Origin: Planctomycetota bacterium
Lineage (GTDB): Bacteria; Planctomycetota; Phycisphaerae; WQYP01
DNA: 64,000 nucleotides
Assembly (NCBI GenBank): GCA_021819825.1
Contig: JAKAEZ010000002.1
Coordinates: 1 to 64,000, forward strand
Reading direction: 5' to 3'
Shown: positions 36,052-45,752 of the stretch, in pieces
How positions within the stretch are numbered: the first letter of the stretch is position 1
How the letters are laid out: every line of letters starts with the position of its first letter
The notes under the pieces: generated by a model
Database searches by the model: none
Told to the model about the DNA's origin: nothing
The model's input: only the letters and a program-made list of their open reading frames with translations
Program-made: the position numbers and the translations under genes

Positions 36052-37191
36052 CTACTTCCGGCGTTGTTGCGGCGTTAACGGCGTCCCCGAAGACGCGCGG
36101 ACGATCAATTCGCCGGTCAATGCACAATGGACAGGAGGAAGACTCGGTTCTTCGATGCGCTGCATCATGGTACGAAACGCGAGATAGCCCAAGCCGGCGG
36201 CAGGTTGCCGAATCGTGGTAAGCGGCACGGGCAAACGTGCGGCACTGGGAAGATCATCGAAACTGCCGATACGCAAATCCTGCGGTATCTTGATTCCCGA
36301 TTCCATGGCAAATCGCATCACGCAGGCCGCGCGCGAATCACTGACCACGAGAATGGCCTGGGGGCGGTGTCGTTTGAGCGTTTCAATGACAAAGGTGCGG
36401 TCAAAGAGATCACCATGATGCACGCTTGTTGCTTCGGGACGAATACCATGGAACTCCAGCGCCTTAAGATAACCGGCTATCCGCGTTTCCTGCGTCGGCA
36501 CACGTGTCGAGTAGGCAAAAAAATCGATCCTGCGGCAGCCCAACTTTATAAAATGTTCAGCGAGGGCAAAACCTGCGCCAAAATTATCAATACCCACCAG
36601 ATCCACGCGACTTCGCGCGGGGTAGCGCACGATATCTCGGTCTATTAACACCACCGGCGTTCCGACCGAAAGAAAATCATCGACAATCGCGGCGGTGGAA
36701 GATATGTACTGATCCGCCAGAATTTCCTGGGGCATTAAAAACACACCCGAAACGTCCCGTTGAACAAACTCTCTAGCGATCATGTTGTATCGGCCTGCCA
36801 ATCCCGATTCTGTGGGGTTATCAGTCCAGGTGGGATCCTGAACTATTATCGTCCCGTTTTCAAGGCTGGCGCGATAGATCAATTCGCTGCCCGCAACTCC
36901 GAATGGTGATTCCTCCATGTGTTGTCGGGCCAATCCCCATAAGACGGCACCAAAAGTAAGCTTCCGCCTTGGCGGAGCGGCAATGACAACGGAACCCGCT
37001 TTGCCGTTTCGTCGGATCAATTTCTCTTGCACAAGTCGATGGATCGCACGACTCACAGTTGGCCGTGAGACATTAAACTGATCCGCCAGGATGCGCTCAG
37101 TGGGAATGCGATCATGAATCCGAAATCGCCCCGCTTCGATACCGCGTAGCAAAAATCGATATACATTTTCAGATTCTTTGGGCGTTCGCAC
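36052..37191 (-). CDS. GntR/LacI-type transcriptional regulator (AraR-like architecture)
   Basis: A 379-aa DNA-binding protein. Residues about 8-75 are a GntR winged helix (YRFLLRGIEAGRFRIHDRIPTERILADQFNVSRPTVSRAIHRLVQEKLI). The remainder, from about 80, is a LacI/PurR-type periplasmic-binding-like sensor domain: VFLMPQEI, PVVLIDRDIVRYP, LVGIDNFGAGFALAEHFIKLGCRRIDFF, and DLRIGSFDDLPSAARLPVPLTTIRQPAAGLG. This combination is that of AraR, a sugar-responsive repressor. The start is a GTG at 37191. As the only regulator by the mannose-glycan genes, it likely senses a sugar released by them. A candidate site, CATTACCATA, is described in the findings. Confidence 0.9.
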   Translation of the reverse strand: MRTPKESENVYRFLLRGIEAGRFRIHDRIPTERILADQFNVSRPTVSRAIHRLVQEKLIRRNGKAGSVVIAAPPRRKLTFGAVLWGLARQHMEESPFGVAGSELIYRASLENGTIIVQDPTWTDNPTESGLAGRYNMIAREFVQRDVSGVFLMPQEILADQYISSTAAIVDDFLSVGTPVVLIDRDIVRYPARSRVDLVGIDNFGAGFALAEHFIKLGCRRIDFFAYSTRVPTQETRIAGYLKALEFHGIRPEATSVHHGDLFDRTFVIETLKRHRPQAILVVSDSRAACVMRFAMESGIKIPQDLRIGSFDDLPSAARLPVPLTTIRQPAAGLGYLAFRTMMQRIEEPSLPPVHCALTGELIVRASSGTPLTPQQRRK

Positions 37192-37556
37192 TACTTCTCA
37201 CCAATCCGCCGGCCCACGAATCCGGCCTTGGAATTCAGAATGTCACCAGAAAGGCGACCAGAGTATTCCTTGTTTCGACAGCATAGCGTAGTCGGCACAA
37301 TCTTTTCCTGCAACACCATCTTTCCACAACACCCTCTTTCCGCACCTCCGTGCCACGTCTTCCCGGACACGTGCGTTCCACGAATGCAATAATCTCCTCG
37401 CCCAGGGAATTGCGAGGCGAATTGGGAATTTTGCGCCACATAGGAGACTCTCCGCGTATTCCACTGCGTGAACTTTGGGGGTATATTATGGGTTTTGCCG
37501 CAGCGGCGTGATGCCGCGCGGTTGGATGTTTTTCCAGATAGGTTGAAACGAGCCAG
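37192..37556. other. Divergent intergenic region between regulator and ileS
   Basis: About 365 bases that must hold both promoters. Long antisense frames to this stretch exist but have no family resemblance. No tRNA-like T-box or other leader structure was recognised upstream of ileS. Confidence 0.4.
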
Positions 37557-40460
37557 ATGACAACAGAACAATCACCGGATGTACCGCCCAAGCCTGTCGC
37601 AGATTATCGCGCTTCGCTGAATTTGCCCAAAACCGGCTTTGATATGAAAGCCAATTTGACCCAGCGGGAGCCGGCGATTCAGGCCCGCTGGAAAACCGAA
37701 AATCTGTACCAGCAGATCCGCGCGCGGCAACACACACGGGGCAAATGGGTTCTACATGATGGGCCGCCCTACGCCAATGGTGATATTCACATGGGCCACC
37801 TGATTAATAAAGTACTCAAGGACATGGTGGTCAAATACCGCACCATGCAGGGGCATGATGCGCCTTACGTTCCTGGCTGGGATTGCCACGGCCTGCCGAT
37901 TGAAAGTGCCATTCAGAAGGAACTTGGGCCGAAAATGCGGGAATTATCCGCCGGGGAAATTCGTCTGCGCTGCCGCGATTACGCCATGAAATATGTCAAA
38001 TTGCAGTCCGAATCCTTTGAACGGCTGGGCATTCTGGGACAGTTTGACAAGCCTTACCTCACGCTTGATCCGGCGTATGAAGGCGGTGTTCTGGATGTGC
38101 TCGGCAGCCTGCTGCAACGCGAGTTGGTATTTCGTCAACGCAAGCCGGTGCACTGGTGTACCTTTGATCAGACGGCTTTGGCGGAAGCGGAACTGGAATA
38201 TTCCAACAAAAAAGACACCTCGATATTTGTTAAATTCGCCATGGATTTAACCGCCGGATCGTGGCCGGCGGCTTGGGGCACCAAACCGCAGCACGCGCAT
38301 GTGTTGATCTGGACCACCACACCATGGACCATTCCGGCCAACCGCGCGGTGGCGGTGCATCCGGAACATCAGTATGCGGTGGCCACCTATGAGCACAACG
38401 GCCCTCAAGTTCTGATTCTGGCCGCCAAGCGCATTGCCACCGTGATGCTGCAAGCGGGCATTGCGCATTACCGCATTTCCGATTCCATCACCGGTGCGGA
38501 CTTAATTGCCGCAGGCATCAGTTATACGCATCCACTGGAAAGTTCCCGCAGGCAACCCATTATCCCGGCGGAATACGTCACACTCGATGATGGCACGGGA
38601 TTGGTGCATATTGCCCCCGGTCACGGCACGGAAGATTATCAAACGGGTCGAAAAGCCGGGCTGGATGTTTACTGCCCTGTTCTGGCGGATGGTCGATATG
38701 ACCAAAGCGTGCCGGAGTTTCTGCGCGGACAAAGCATTTGGCAATCCAATGAGCCGATTGTCCAGCATTTGGCGGATGCGGGTTTGTTATTTCACCGCCA
38801 GGAAATACAACACAGCTACCCCCATTGCTGGCGGTGCCGCAAGGCGACGATTCTACGCGCTACTGAACAATGGTTTGTCCGCGCGGGCGGAAATAGCCCG
38901 CTGCTTCAACAAGCCAAAACCTTTATTGAACAGGTGCAATGGATACCCGCCTGGGGTAAAAACCGCATCGCCGGGATGCTGGAAACCCGGCCGGACTGGT
39001 GCATTTCCCGGCAGCGCTCCTGGGGCGTGCCGATCCCGGCATTTTTTGCCCCGAATGGCGAAATTCTGCTGACCGCAAAATCGGTCCGGCGCGTGGCGGA
39101 CTATGTGCGCCAACATGGTGCGGACAGTTGGTATACGCATTCTCCACAACAGATTCTCGGCACCGATCAATGGGTTGACACCGCACTGACCGCAGAAGGA
39201 ACAACTGTGGCGGAGCACCCCTTTCATACCCACGAATTGCGTAAGGGCAACGATATTCTGGATGTCTGGTTTGAATCCGGCGCTTCGCACCATGCCGTTT
39301 TGGAAGCTACGCACCCGGAACTGGGTTATCCGGCCAATTTGTATCTGGAAGGCTCGGATCAGCACCGGGGCTGGTTTCAGGCCTCCTTGCTGGAAGCCGC
39401 CGGATATCGTGATACGCCACCCTTCAAGCAGATTCTCACGCACGGCTTTATTGTCGACAGCCACGGCCACAAGATGTCCAAAAGCCAGGGCAATGATATT
39501 AAAGTTTCCGATGCGTTAAAACAAAACGGAGCCGACGTGCTGCGGCTATGGGTAGCCAGTGTGGATTATCAGGATGATATGCCCTGCTCCAGGGAATTGC
39601 TGGAGCGCACCAGTGATGCATACCGCAAAATCCGCAACACCATCCGCTATCTGCTGGGGAATTTATATGATTTCAACCTCCAGGAAAATCAGACCGTCCC
39701 GCAGGAGCACAGCATTGACACCTGGATGCTTGGCCGACTGGCAGCCATGACGGCAGAGGTACACAAAGCTTATAACCAGTATGAATTCCATAAAGTGTTC
39801 CGCGCTTTGTATGATTTTTGCAATGTAGATATCTCCACAATTTATGCCAAAGCGATTAAAGATCGGCTTTATTGCGAATTACCCAATGATCCGCGCCGGC
39901 GGGCGTCGCAAAGCATTTGCGCAACGCTGCTGCTGTATCTTGTAGAGCTATGTGCTCCGATACTGGTCTTCACCGCAGATGAAGTTTGCCACATCACGCA
40001 CGATGTGCCGGGACTCAAGGCTATGTTCGGCGATTGCATACACACCCATACCTTTAGCCCCCCACCACAGCCGGTAGCTCCGGAATTACTGCCTCACTGG
40101 GAAACGCTTATGCCGCTGGTGCAGGATGGATTGAAACAGCTTGATGCTTTGAAAAAAGCTAACGGTATGGGCAACCCATTGGACAGTGAAGCGGTTATTA
40201 CGGTTCCGCCTGATCATCCGCTGGCAGATTTGATGACAAGTTATGGCCGAGAATTGGAAGATGTGCTGGGCGCAGGCTTTCATCGGATTATCCCGGGCGA
40301 TAAATTGGCGGTTGAAATCATCGATACCCGTGAAAAATATCCTAGCTGCGCCCGCTCCTGGAAGCGCCGTCCGGATGTCGGCAGCGTTGCCGAATATCCG
40401 GACTTATCCGCCCGCGATGCCGCGGTGGTGAAAGCATTATCGCAAAACCTGGCGAATTGA
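37557..40460 (+). CDS. ileS: Isoleucyl-tRNA synthetase with degenerate C-terminal zinc site
   Basis: Class I synthetase of 967 aa that charges tRNA-Ile. The HIGH motif is GPPYANGDIHMGH at 69-81; the KMSKS motif lies near 639 (HKMSKSQGN). The CP1 editing domain is present, with the WTTTPWTIPANRA block near 250 and the GTGLVHIAPGHGTEDY block near 345. The C-terminal end corresponds to the bacterial zinc-binding domain, but only one of its four cysteines remains: CARSW for CxRCW, and LSARDAAV for the usual CxRC. The protein is otherwise full length. Zinc-less bacterial IleRS forms are known, so function is likely kept. Start ATG at 37557 with a weak ribosome site. Confidence 0.96.
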   Translation: MTTEQSPDVPPKPVADYRASLNLPKTGFDMKANLTQREPAIQARWKTENLYQQIRARQHTRGKWVLHDGPPYANGDIHMGHLINKVLKDMVVKYRTMQGHDAPYVPGWDCHGLPIESAIQKELGPKMRELSAGEIRLRCRDYAMKYVKLQSESFERLGILGQFDKPYLTLDPAYEGGVLDVLGSLLQRELVFRQRKPVHWCTFDQTALAEAELEYSNKKDTSIFVKFAMDLTAGSWPAAWGTKPQHAHVLIWTTTPWTIPANRAVAVHPEHQYAVATYEHNGPQVLILAAKRIATVMLQAGIAHYRISDSITGADLIAAGISYTHPLESSRRQPIIPAEYVTLDDGTGLVHIAPGHGTEDYQTGRKAGLDVYCPVLADGRYDQSVPEFLRGQSIWQSNEPIVQHLADAGLLFHRQEIQHSYPHCWRCRKATILRATEQWFVRAGGNSPLLQQAKTFIEQVQWIPAWGKNRIAGMLETRPDWCISRQRSWGVPIPAFFAPNGEILLTAKSVRRVADYVRQHGADSWYTHSPQQILGTDQWVDTALTAEGTTVAEHPFHTHELRKGNDILDVWFESGASHHAVLEATHPELGYPANLYLEGSDQHRGWFQASLLEAAGYRDTPPFKQILTHGFIVDSHGHKMSKSQGNDIKVSDALKQNGADVLRLWVASVDYQDDMPCSRELLERTSDAYRKIRNTIRYLLGNLYDFNLQENQTVPQEHSIDTWMLGRLAAMTAEVHKAYNQYEFHKVFRALYDFCNVDISTIYAKAIKDRLYCELPNDPRRRASQSICATLLLYLVELCAPILVFTADEVCHITHDVPGLKAMFGDCIHTHTFSPPPQPVAPELLPHWETLMPLVQDGLKQLDALKKANGMGNPLDSEAVITVPPDHPLADLMTSYGRELEDVLGAGFHRIIPGDKLAVEIIDTREKYPSCARSWKRRPDVGSVAEYPDLSARDAAVVKALSQNLAN

Positions 40461-40529
40461 AATTACTTGGTATGGCATTACTTGGACCGGCACTGTGCCC
40501 CAAAGTGTCGCGATCTCCAATTCCGGAGT

Positions 40530-41102
40530 TCAGGTAATGCTTTCAGAGATCGCGCGGAGCTGATCCCGCAGGCGGGCGGCTTCTTCATAGCGTTCCGCCT
40601 GCACGGCAGCACTGAGGCGAGATTCGAGCTGGATTTTCCGGGCGCGAACCACCGTATCTGCGGCGCTACTTTGCGGCGGAAGTTTTCCGGTATGTTGGGT
40701 ATGCCGCTCATGCATGGAACGAATCAGATCGGTCAAAGGCTCTTCAAATAACGTGTAATCGTTGGCGCAGCCCAGAAGTCCGCCTTTCTGAAACAACTCC
40801 CATGTTGTACCGCAGGTGGGGCAGGTCGTTGGTGCCTGGGCATGATTTTCATCAGCAGCCACACCGGCTGCGGCATCAAGCTGTTTTAACTTGGCCAGTT
40901 CCGGGTGCATGGGAATTTGTTTGATCAGCTTGCCGGAGGAAGTTTTTCCAACCAGAATCGGTGCACCCATCAGTCCCGCTTCAATGGCGTGCTCCAGGCA
41001 CAAGTGCACCTCCACAACTTTTAAAGGCGGCCCTTTTGTGACCACATCAGTAATGTGAATTAATGCCGGGCGCGAGCACTTCATACACTCTCTAGCAGCC
41101 AT
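40530..41102 (-). CDS. UvrB/UvrC-motif, McsA-like zinc protein
   Basis: A 190-aa protein related to McsA, the zinc-binding partner of the arginine kinase McsB. Cysteine pairs are seen in CMKCSRP and CPTCGTTWELF, plus single Cys in HLCLEH and LLGCANDY, together enough for two zinc sites. The C-terminal UVR motif is YEEAARLRDQLRAISE. The ATG at 41102 has GGAG at eight bases and removes an unlikely 17-residue extension. No mcsB or clpC neighbour is in the window, so its partner is unknown. ileS converges on it. Confidence 0.85.
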   Translation of the reverse strand: MAARECMKCSRPALIHITDVVTKGPPLKVVEVHLCLEHAIEAGLMGAPILVGKTSSGKLIKQIPMHPELAKLKQLDAAAGVAADENHAQAPTTCPTCGTTWELFQKGGLLGCANDYTLFEEPLTDLIRSMHERHTQHTGKLPPQSSAADTVVRARKIQLESRLSAAVQAERYEEAARLRDQLRAISESIT

Positions 41103-41211
41103 TAAAAATTCTCCGGGCACAACAGCCTGGGAGCATGTCCGAGTCGTTGCCATCCGGGTTATTACTCGGCCAAGCTCCCGATACTTTCATTGTACCGTTT
41201 GAAGTGGAAAA

Positions 41212-42390
41212 TCAAACCGCCGCGATCGCTTTTTCCAGAATTGCCAGAGATTTTTCAATCTGCTGTTGCGTTATAATTAGCGACGGGCATATCCGCAGGA
41301 TATTTTTTTGTGTGGCGTTGATGATCAAGCCATTATCTAAAGCGTGGCGCACCACGGGCAGCCCATCGGGCATGGTCAATTCCACGCCGAGAAATAAACC
41401 GCTGCCGCGAATTGCTTTAATTTTATGACGCACCGTTGAACTGCCAAGGTGGTCACGGATACTCGCTCCCGCTTTGCGTGCATACTCCAACAGATTTTCC
41501 TGCTCAATAACGTCAAATACCGCTGCACTGACATTGGCGCAAATTGGATTCCCGCCCAGCGTGCAACCATGTGTGCCGGGCTTAAAAAACGCCGCCAGCC
41601 GCGGTTTCGCCAGTATCCCCCCCACCGGCACGCCGCCGCCTAAGGCTTTGCCCAGCGTCATAATATCGGGTATCACGCCCGATATCTGATGTCCAAACCA
41701 ATGGCCCGTGCGCCCCACACCCGTCCAGACTTCATCAAAAATCAGAACCGCCCCACAACGATCACACAATTCCCGCACCGCCCGCAGGTAGCCCTTCGTC
41801 GGTTCATTAATACCGCCTTCACCCTGAATCGGTTCCAGCATGACTGCCGCGGTCGTGCCGTCCACCACTTCTTCCAGGGCTTCAAGATCATCAAACGGCA
41901 CATGCACAAAGCCGGGGACCAAAGGTGCAAAGCCATTTTGCGCCGGACCCGCGGTGGCCGATAAGGCCCCCATTGTCCGGCCGTGAAACCCTTTTTTCAT
42001 GGTGACAATTTTGGGTCGATCCGGGCCGGCGGAAATGCGAGCCAGTTTAATGGCCGCTTCCGCCGCTTCCGCCCCGCTGTGGCAGAAAAAGGCTCGTCCA
42101 TCAAAAGCTTTGATTTTCAGGTGTTCCGCAAGGCGAATTTGCGGTTCACTGTAGAACTGATTACCCACCTGCCAGAGGCTTTGTGCCTGCTGGGTAATGG
42201 CCGCGACAAGCCGGGGGTGGCAATGGCCCAAAACAGTTCCGCCAAAACCGGCGAAAAAGTCAATATATTCCTTGCCGTCAGCATCCCAAAGCGTGGATCC
42301 CTGTCCGCGTGTCAGGACCACGGGAAGTTTGCCATAATTGCCAATTAGTGCCGCATCATGCCGGGCCATTAATTCTGTCGAGATACTCAT
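41212..42390 (-). CDS. argD: Acetylornithine-type class III aminotransferase
   Basis: PLP-dependent aminotransferase of 392 aa, typical of ArgD, which makes N-acetylornithine from N-acetylglutamate semialdehyde in arginine synthesis. Motifs include DADGKEYIDFFAGFGGTVLGHCHP, FFCHSGAEAAEAAIKLAR, GFHGRTMGALSATA, EPIQGEGG, FDEVWTGVGRTG with the PLP Asp, and the Schiff-base Lys in MTLGKALGGGVPVGG. ATG at 42390 follows GGAG at seven bases. Other class III enzymes such as ornithine or succinylornithine aminotransferase cannot be excluded, as no other arginine genes are close. Confidence 0.88.
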   Translation of the reverse strand: MSISTELMARHDAALIGNYGKLPVVLTRGQGSTLWDADGKEYIDFFAGFGGTVLGHCHPRLVAAITQQAQSLWQVGNQFYSEPQIRLAEHLKIKAFDGRAFFCHSGAEAAEAAIKLARISAGPDRPKIVTMKKGFHGRTMGALSATAGPAQNGFAPLVPGFVHVPFDDLEALEEVVDGTTAAVMLEPIQGEGGINEPTKGYLRAVRELCDRCGAVLIFDEVWTGVGRTGHWFGHQISGVIPDIMTLGKALGGGVPVGGILAKPRLAAFFKPGTHGCTLGGNPICANVSAAVFDVIEQENLLEYARKAGASIRDHLGSSTVRHKIKAIRGSGLFLGVELTMPDGLPVVRHALDNGLIINATQKNILRICPSLIITQQQIEKSLAILEKAIAAV

Positions 42391-42516
42391 CGTGCTGCTC
42401 CAGGGCGCAAAACCACCAAAGGGCAAAAAGATACTCTTTATGGCGGGGTACAGCAAATGATTGCTGATAACTTTCCCGCACCGCGTTTCTTGCCTTACAT
42501 TCTTACCTTGCGTTCC

Positions 42517-42546
42517 TTGACAGGCTGGCGAACTTGTCCGTAACAT
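42517..42546 (+). promoter_or_regulatory. Sigma-70 promoter for tRNA-Asp
   Basis: A consensus TTGACA (42517-42522) is followed after 18 bases by TAACAT (42541-42546). The tRNA begins 20 bases downstream of the -10 box. Confidence 0.65.
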
Positions 42547-42566
42547 ACTGGACTCTGGAAGTTCCA

Positions 42567-42640
<74 letters not shown>

Positions 42641-42823
42641 TTCGCTCCCGTGATCACTACTGATATTTTCGGGTAGTTTTTGGCCCATTCAGGCCCAGTA
42701 AATTTGCACGGCCAGATGCGTTAAAATTTCCGCTTAGCCCTGTTTGGCTGCAGCCTTGAGCTTAGGTGGAACCCTTATACTCAAGGCCTGTTCACCAGTG
42801 TAATTGCGAAAGTTTCGTTGGCT

Positions 42824-44866
42824 ATGTATGGCAAAATACGGAATTCAGAAAATACGGCCAAGGCGTCTGGTTTTATCGCACTAACTGATGAAGTATGCGC
42901 CATCAAGCGTCAGGCATCCCGACCAGCGCAACGAATCAATGTACCGGCAGCCGCTCTGGCCGCAATCGGTGGCCTATTTCTTCTTTCCGGCTGTTCCGCG
43001 GGACCGTTTGGTATGTTTCGCCAGATTCCGCAACGCGCTTCGGGCATTGATGTTTCGGAATATCAGCATACGATTAACTGGAATGCGGTGGCGGGCCAGG
43101 GGGTGCAATTCACCTGGACCAAAGCCACCGAGGGTAGCGCAGAGTGCATAAATTACGGAGATGAATATCTTGCCGCCAACATGGCCGGTGCCGGCCGTGC
43201 GGGAATTCTGATCGGGGCCTATCATTTTGCGCATCCGCAACTGGATTCCGGACCAGCCGGTGCAGAGGAAGAGGCTCTGTTGTTTATAACTGCGGCCTGC
43301 AATTATATGACCGCCGGCCACCTGCGGCCCGTATTGGATTTGGAGACGGAAGGAAGCTCGGCCACATCCGCATGGGTCAATGATTTTCTTGATGATGTGT
43401 ATAAGGCGACGGGCGTTACGCCCATTGTTTATACTTACATCAATTATGCCGAGGATTACCTCAATTCCACCGTCGCCAACCGCAATCTCTGGATAGCCAA
43501 TCCCAGCGGAGCCAATCCACAGACCGGCACGCCCACCGTGCCGGCTCCGTTTACGAATTGGAATTTCTGGCAGTATGGGCAACGCAGGATCAAGGGAATC
43601 AGCGGTGTGGTGGATGGGGATGTTGCCAACGGTAATCTGGCCTATGTGAAAAGTTTTCTGATCCCCGCGCAGGCCCAACTTCCCGGCACCACGGAAAATG
43701 CCACGGCTGTCACCTGGACTGGTGCGGGTACCAACGGCAGTTGGAGCAACGCCGCCAACTGGAGTAGCGCCTGGACCGCCGGTAGTGTCGCGGAATTTAC
43801 AAGTTCTTCGGTAAGTACCAGTAACATCACCTTTGATCAGGCCGCCGGCGGCAACAAAGTTGTTAATGTTGCGCAAATTCATGTTGCCGACACCAATGCT
43901 CCAGCGGTAACCATCAACGGGTCTGATCCCATAGAATTTCAAACCTATGTCGATCCCATATACAACAACAGCGACAATACGCTGACCATTAACGCTCCGA
44001 TGAAATTCTTCGGAACCATGGGCACGGCAGCCAATGCCGGCACCAACAGTATTTATGCCGGTCCGGGCAACATTGTTTTGGGTGGCAACATCACGTTTAA
44101 TGACAGTCAAACGCAGGTGTCGCGTTTTGGCTTTAATGACGTTATCGCAGTATGGGACAGCCACGCCAATAAAGTGCCGGGCAATGTGATTATTGCTGGA
44201 GCGATCTCGGATGCGCCAGGCACTCCCACGGGCTATGTCAATGGATTCTATTTCAGCAATGCCGGGGGTTACGATGATGTCACCAGCAATAATGCCAACT
44301 GGCATGGGGGTATTTACGTTGCCGGCGGCGCTACGTTGCTGGTATCAGCCGGTGGCAGTACGGGCACGGCTGCGGTGACGTTGAACGGCACAGGAAGCGG
44401 CAACAATGGTGTGCAACCGGTGGGTATTCATGGTGGCATTGCCGGTGAGGGAACGGTCAGCGGGCCGGTAACGGTTGCCGGAAGCGGCGGTTTTTTTACC
44501 GGCGGCGGCAAGCTGATCAATAATTTCAGCACCTTTTCCCCCACGACCGGGAAACTGATGCTGGCGGCGGGGCTGAATATGAATGGCCAGACCGCGGTAT
44601 TTAATTTTTATTTTTCCGGCACATCTAACAGTTGCATTTCCATCGGAGATACGTTTACCCTAAGCAGCGGCGACACCGTGGTGCTTAGCGGTACGCCGGC
44701 GGTGGGAATTTATCATCTATTTGATTACCGTCACTTGATTCGTGCCGCTGATTTAAAAACTTGGACCATCAGCGGCCCCAGCGGATTTCATTATTCACTG
44801 ATTGACAATCGCGCCAACAGTTGTATCAACTTGGATATCACCGCGCAGAGAAAACACGGGGCATAA
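42824..44866 (+). CDS. Lipoprotein with GH25 muramidase domain and beta-rich repeat C-terminus
   Basis: A 680-aa exported protein. A hydrophobic segment ending in LLSGCSAG (about 49-58) looks like a lipobox, so the cysteine would be lipidated; it is preceded by an unusually long, charged stretch of about 40 residues. The GH25 domain, about 72-290, has GIDVSEYQ at its start, WTKATEGS, GAYHFAHP, PVLDLETEG with the acidic pair, and WQYG. GH25 enzymes cut peptidoglycan between MurNAc and GlcNAc. The last 380 residues are Asn/Gly/Thr-rich with TWTGAGTNGSWSNAANWS-type units, as found in autotransporter-associated or passenger-like beta-helix regions. Its ribosome site is weak, so the start is uncertain. 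A terminator lies about 190 bases downstream. Confidence 0.82.
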   Translation: MYGKIRNSENTAKASGFIALTDEVCAIKRQASRPAQRINVPAAALAAIGGLFLLSGCSAGPFGMFRQIPQRASGIDVSEYQHTINWNAVAGQGVQFTWTKATEGSAECINYGDEYLAANMAGAGRAGILIGAYHFAHPQLDSGPAGAEEEALLFITAACNYMTAGHLRPVLDLETEGSSATSAWVNDFLDDVYKATGVTPIVYTYINYAEDYLNSTVANRNLWIANPSGANPQTGTPTVPAPFTNWNFWQYGQRRIKGISGVVDGDVANGNLAYVKSFLIPAQAQLPGTTENATAVTWTGAGTNGSWSNAANWSSAWTAGSVAEFTSSSVSTSNITFDQAAGGNKVVNVAQIHVADTNAPAVTINGSDPIEFQTYVDPIYNNSDNTLTINAPMKFFGTMGTAANAGTNSIYAGPGNIVLGGNITFNDSQTQVSRFGFNDVIAVWDSHANKVPGNVIIAGAISDAPGTPTGYVNGFYFSNAGGYDDVTSNNANWHGGIYVAGGATLLVSAGGSTGTAAVTLNGTGSGNNGVQPVGIHGGIAGEGTVSGPVTVAGSGGFFTGGGKLINNFSTFSPTTGKLMLAAGLNMNGQTAVFNFYFSGTSNSCISIGDTFTLSSGDTVVLSGTPAVGIYHLFDYRHLIRAADLKTWTISGPSGFHYSLIDNRANSCINLDITAQRKHGA

Positions 44867-44999
44867 TCCGCCGAATCTACGAACCACCATACAACGATAT
44901 ACCAGCGCGGCGGTGCCGCATCACTGATCACCGTGAATGTTGCTTCCTGGGAGCCTGTCATATCCTCAGCGGTTGTAACGGCTCAGCCCTTGCGCATAG

Positions 45000-45415
45000 C
45001 CCAACCTTCGCACTTTGGATGGCTTTGGGGGCTGAAAAAATATTTTAGTGGCCTTGGCGGTAGCGCCAAGCGGTTTTTTTTGAAAACCCGTCCGGTACAG
45101 ACCTACTTGAGCGGCCGGCTCTATCATTTTTTTCTCCCTTTTACCATATTAGTACACATGTTTATCAGTGCCGGTAATCGCCAGAAGAACGGTAAGAAAC
45201 ACACCCACCGGAGCAGCAGTTACTACTAACCAAGCTGGGCTTGGAGCTTCCGCAACAGCCGCCACCGAAGATTTACCCCGATGCCAAAGCGGCCCAGGCA
45301 CCGCATCAGGAGGGACCAAGCCACTAAGTGGACCATGCGTTTATGGTATCCCGACCCGTCGGGACCCTTGGTTGAGCGCCAGAGCCTTTTTTTGTGCCGA
45401 AGTGCGAAGGTTGGG
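45000..45415. repeat. 16-bp inverted repeat flanking a 384-bp segment
   Basis: CCCAACCTTCGCACTT at 45000-45015 is repeated exactly in inverted orientation as AAGTGCGAAGGTTGGG at 45400-45415. The segment between carries an intrinsic terminator and no gene. A small relic of a mobile element is possible, but no transposase remnant or target duplication was identified. Confidence 0.5.
45053..45081 (+). terminator. Intrinsic terminator
   Basis: CTTGGCG-GTAG-CGCCAAG forms a perfect 7-bp stem with a four-base loop. It is followed by CGG and eight T residues. It is placed to end the transcript of the GH25 lipoprotein gene. Confidence 0.8.
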
Positions 45416-45752
45416 TTAATGATCCCGGTTGAAAATCTGAAAATCATCCTTAAAATTATTAACTATAACCCGGCGGGGGCTCTTGGATATCCCGCTGCGG
45501 GTTCAAAAGTTGAAGCACTCGGGATAAGCTGAAGCGCTCATGACGCCATAGTTTCAATAGACACGGCCCAAGATCCCGATGTACCAACGAATGGAACATA
45601 CAGCGCGAGGGCAAGTATCCGCATTTAAGAGACTCTACATTTGAACAATTTTGCTGACGGCATTTTTTTGCACGGGCAGTGTAAGAAATCAGACTCAAAC
45701 CTGACTAAGGGAGCAGTTACTTTTTACGGAAGTACTTTTTTGGAGATTATCT

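Larger units (their letters stand above)
44867..45752. other. Long intergenic region with terminator and inverted repeat
   Basis: About 886 bases between two exported-protein genes. It holds an intrinsic terminator (45053-45081) and a widely spaced 16-bp inverted repeat (45000-45015 and 45400-45415). Short frames between the repeat arms are proline- and arginine-rich and are broken by stops; they do not resemble a gene I know. The last 60 bases contain the ribosome site of the next gene. Confidence 0.5.

Noticed and set aside
37191-37571. A 126-aa minus-strand frame between the regulator and ileS
   Set aside because: It overlaps the divergent promoter region and the ileS start, with no family resemblance or ribosome site.
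42974-44305. Long antisense frame (443 aa) opposite the GH25 lipoprotein gene
   Set aside because: It has no family resemblance and is explained by the codon bias of the plus-strand gene, which has a lipobox and GH25 motifs.
45168-45532. Short proline/arginine-rich frames between the inverted repeats
   Set aside because: They overlap in several frames, have no ribosome site and match no family known to me.
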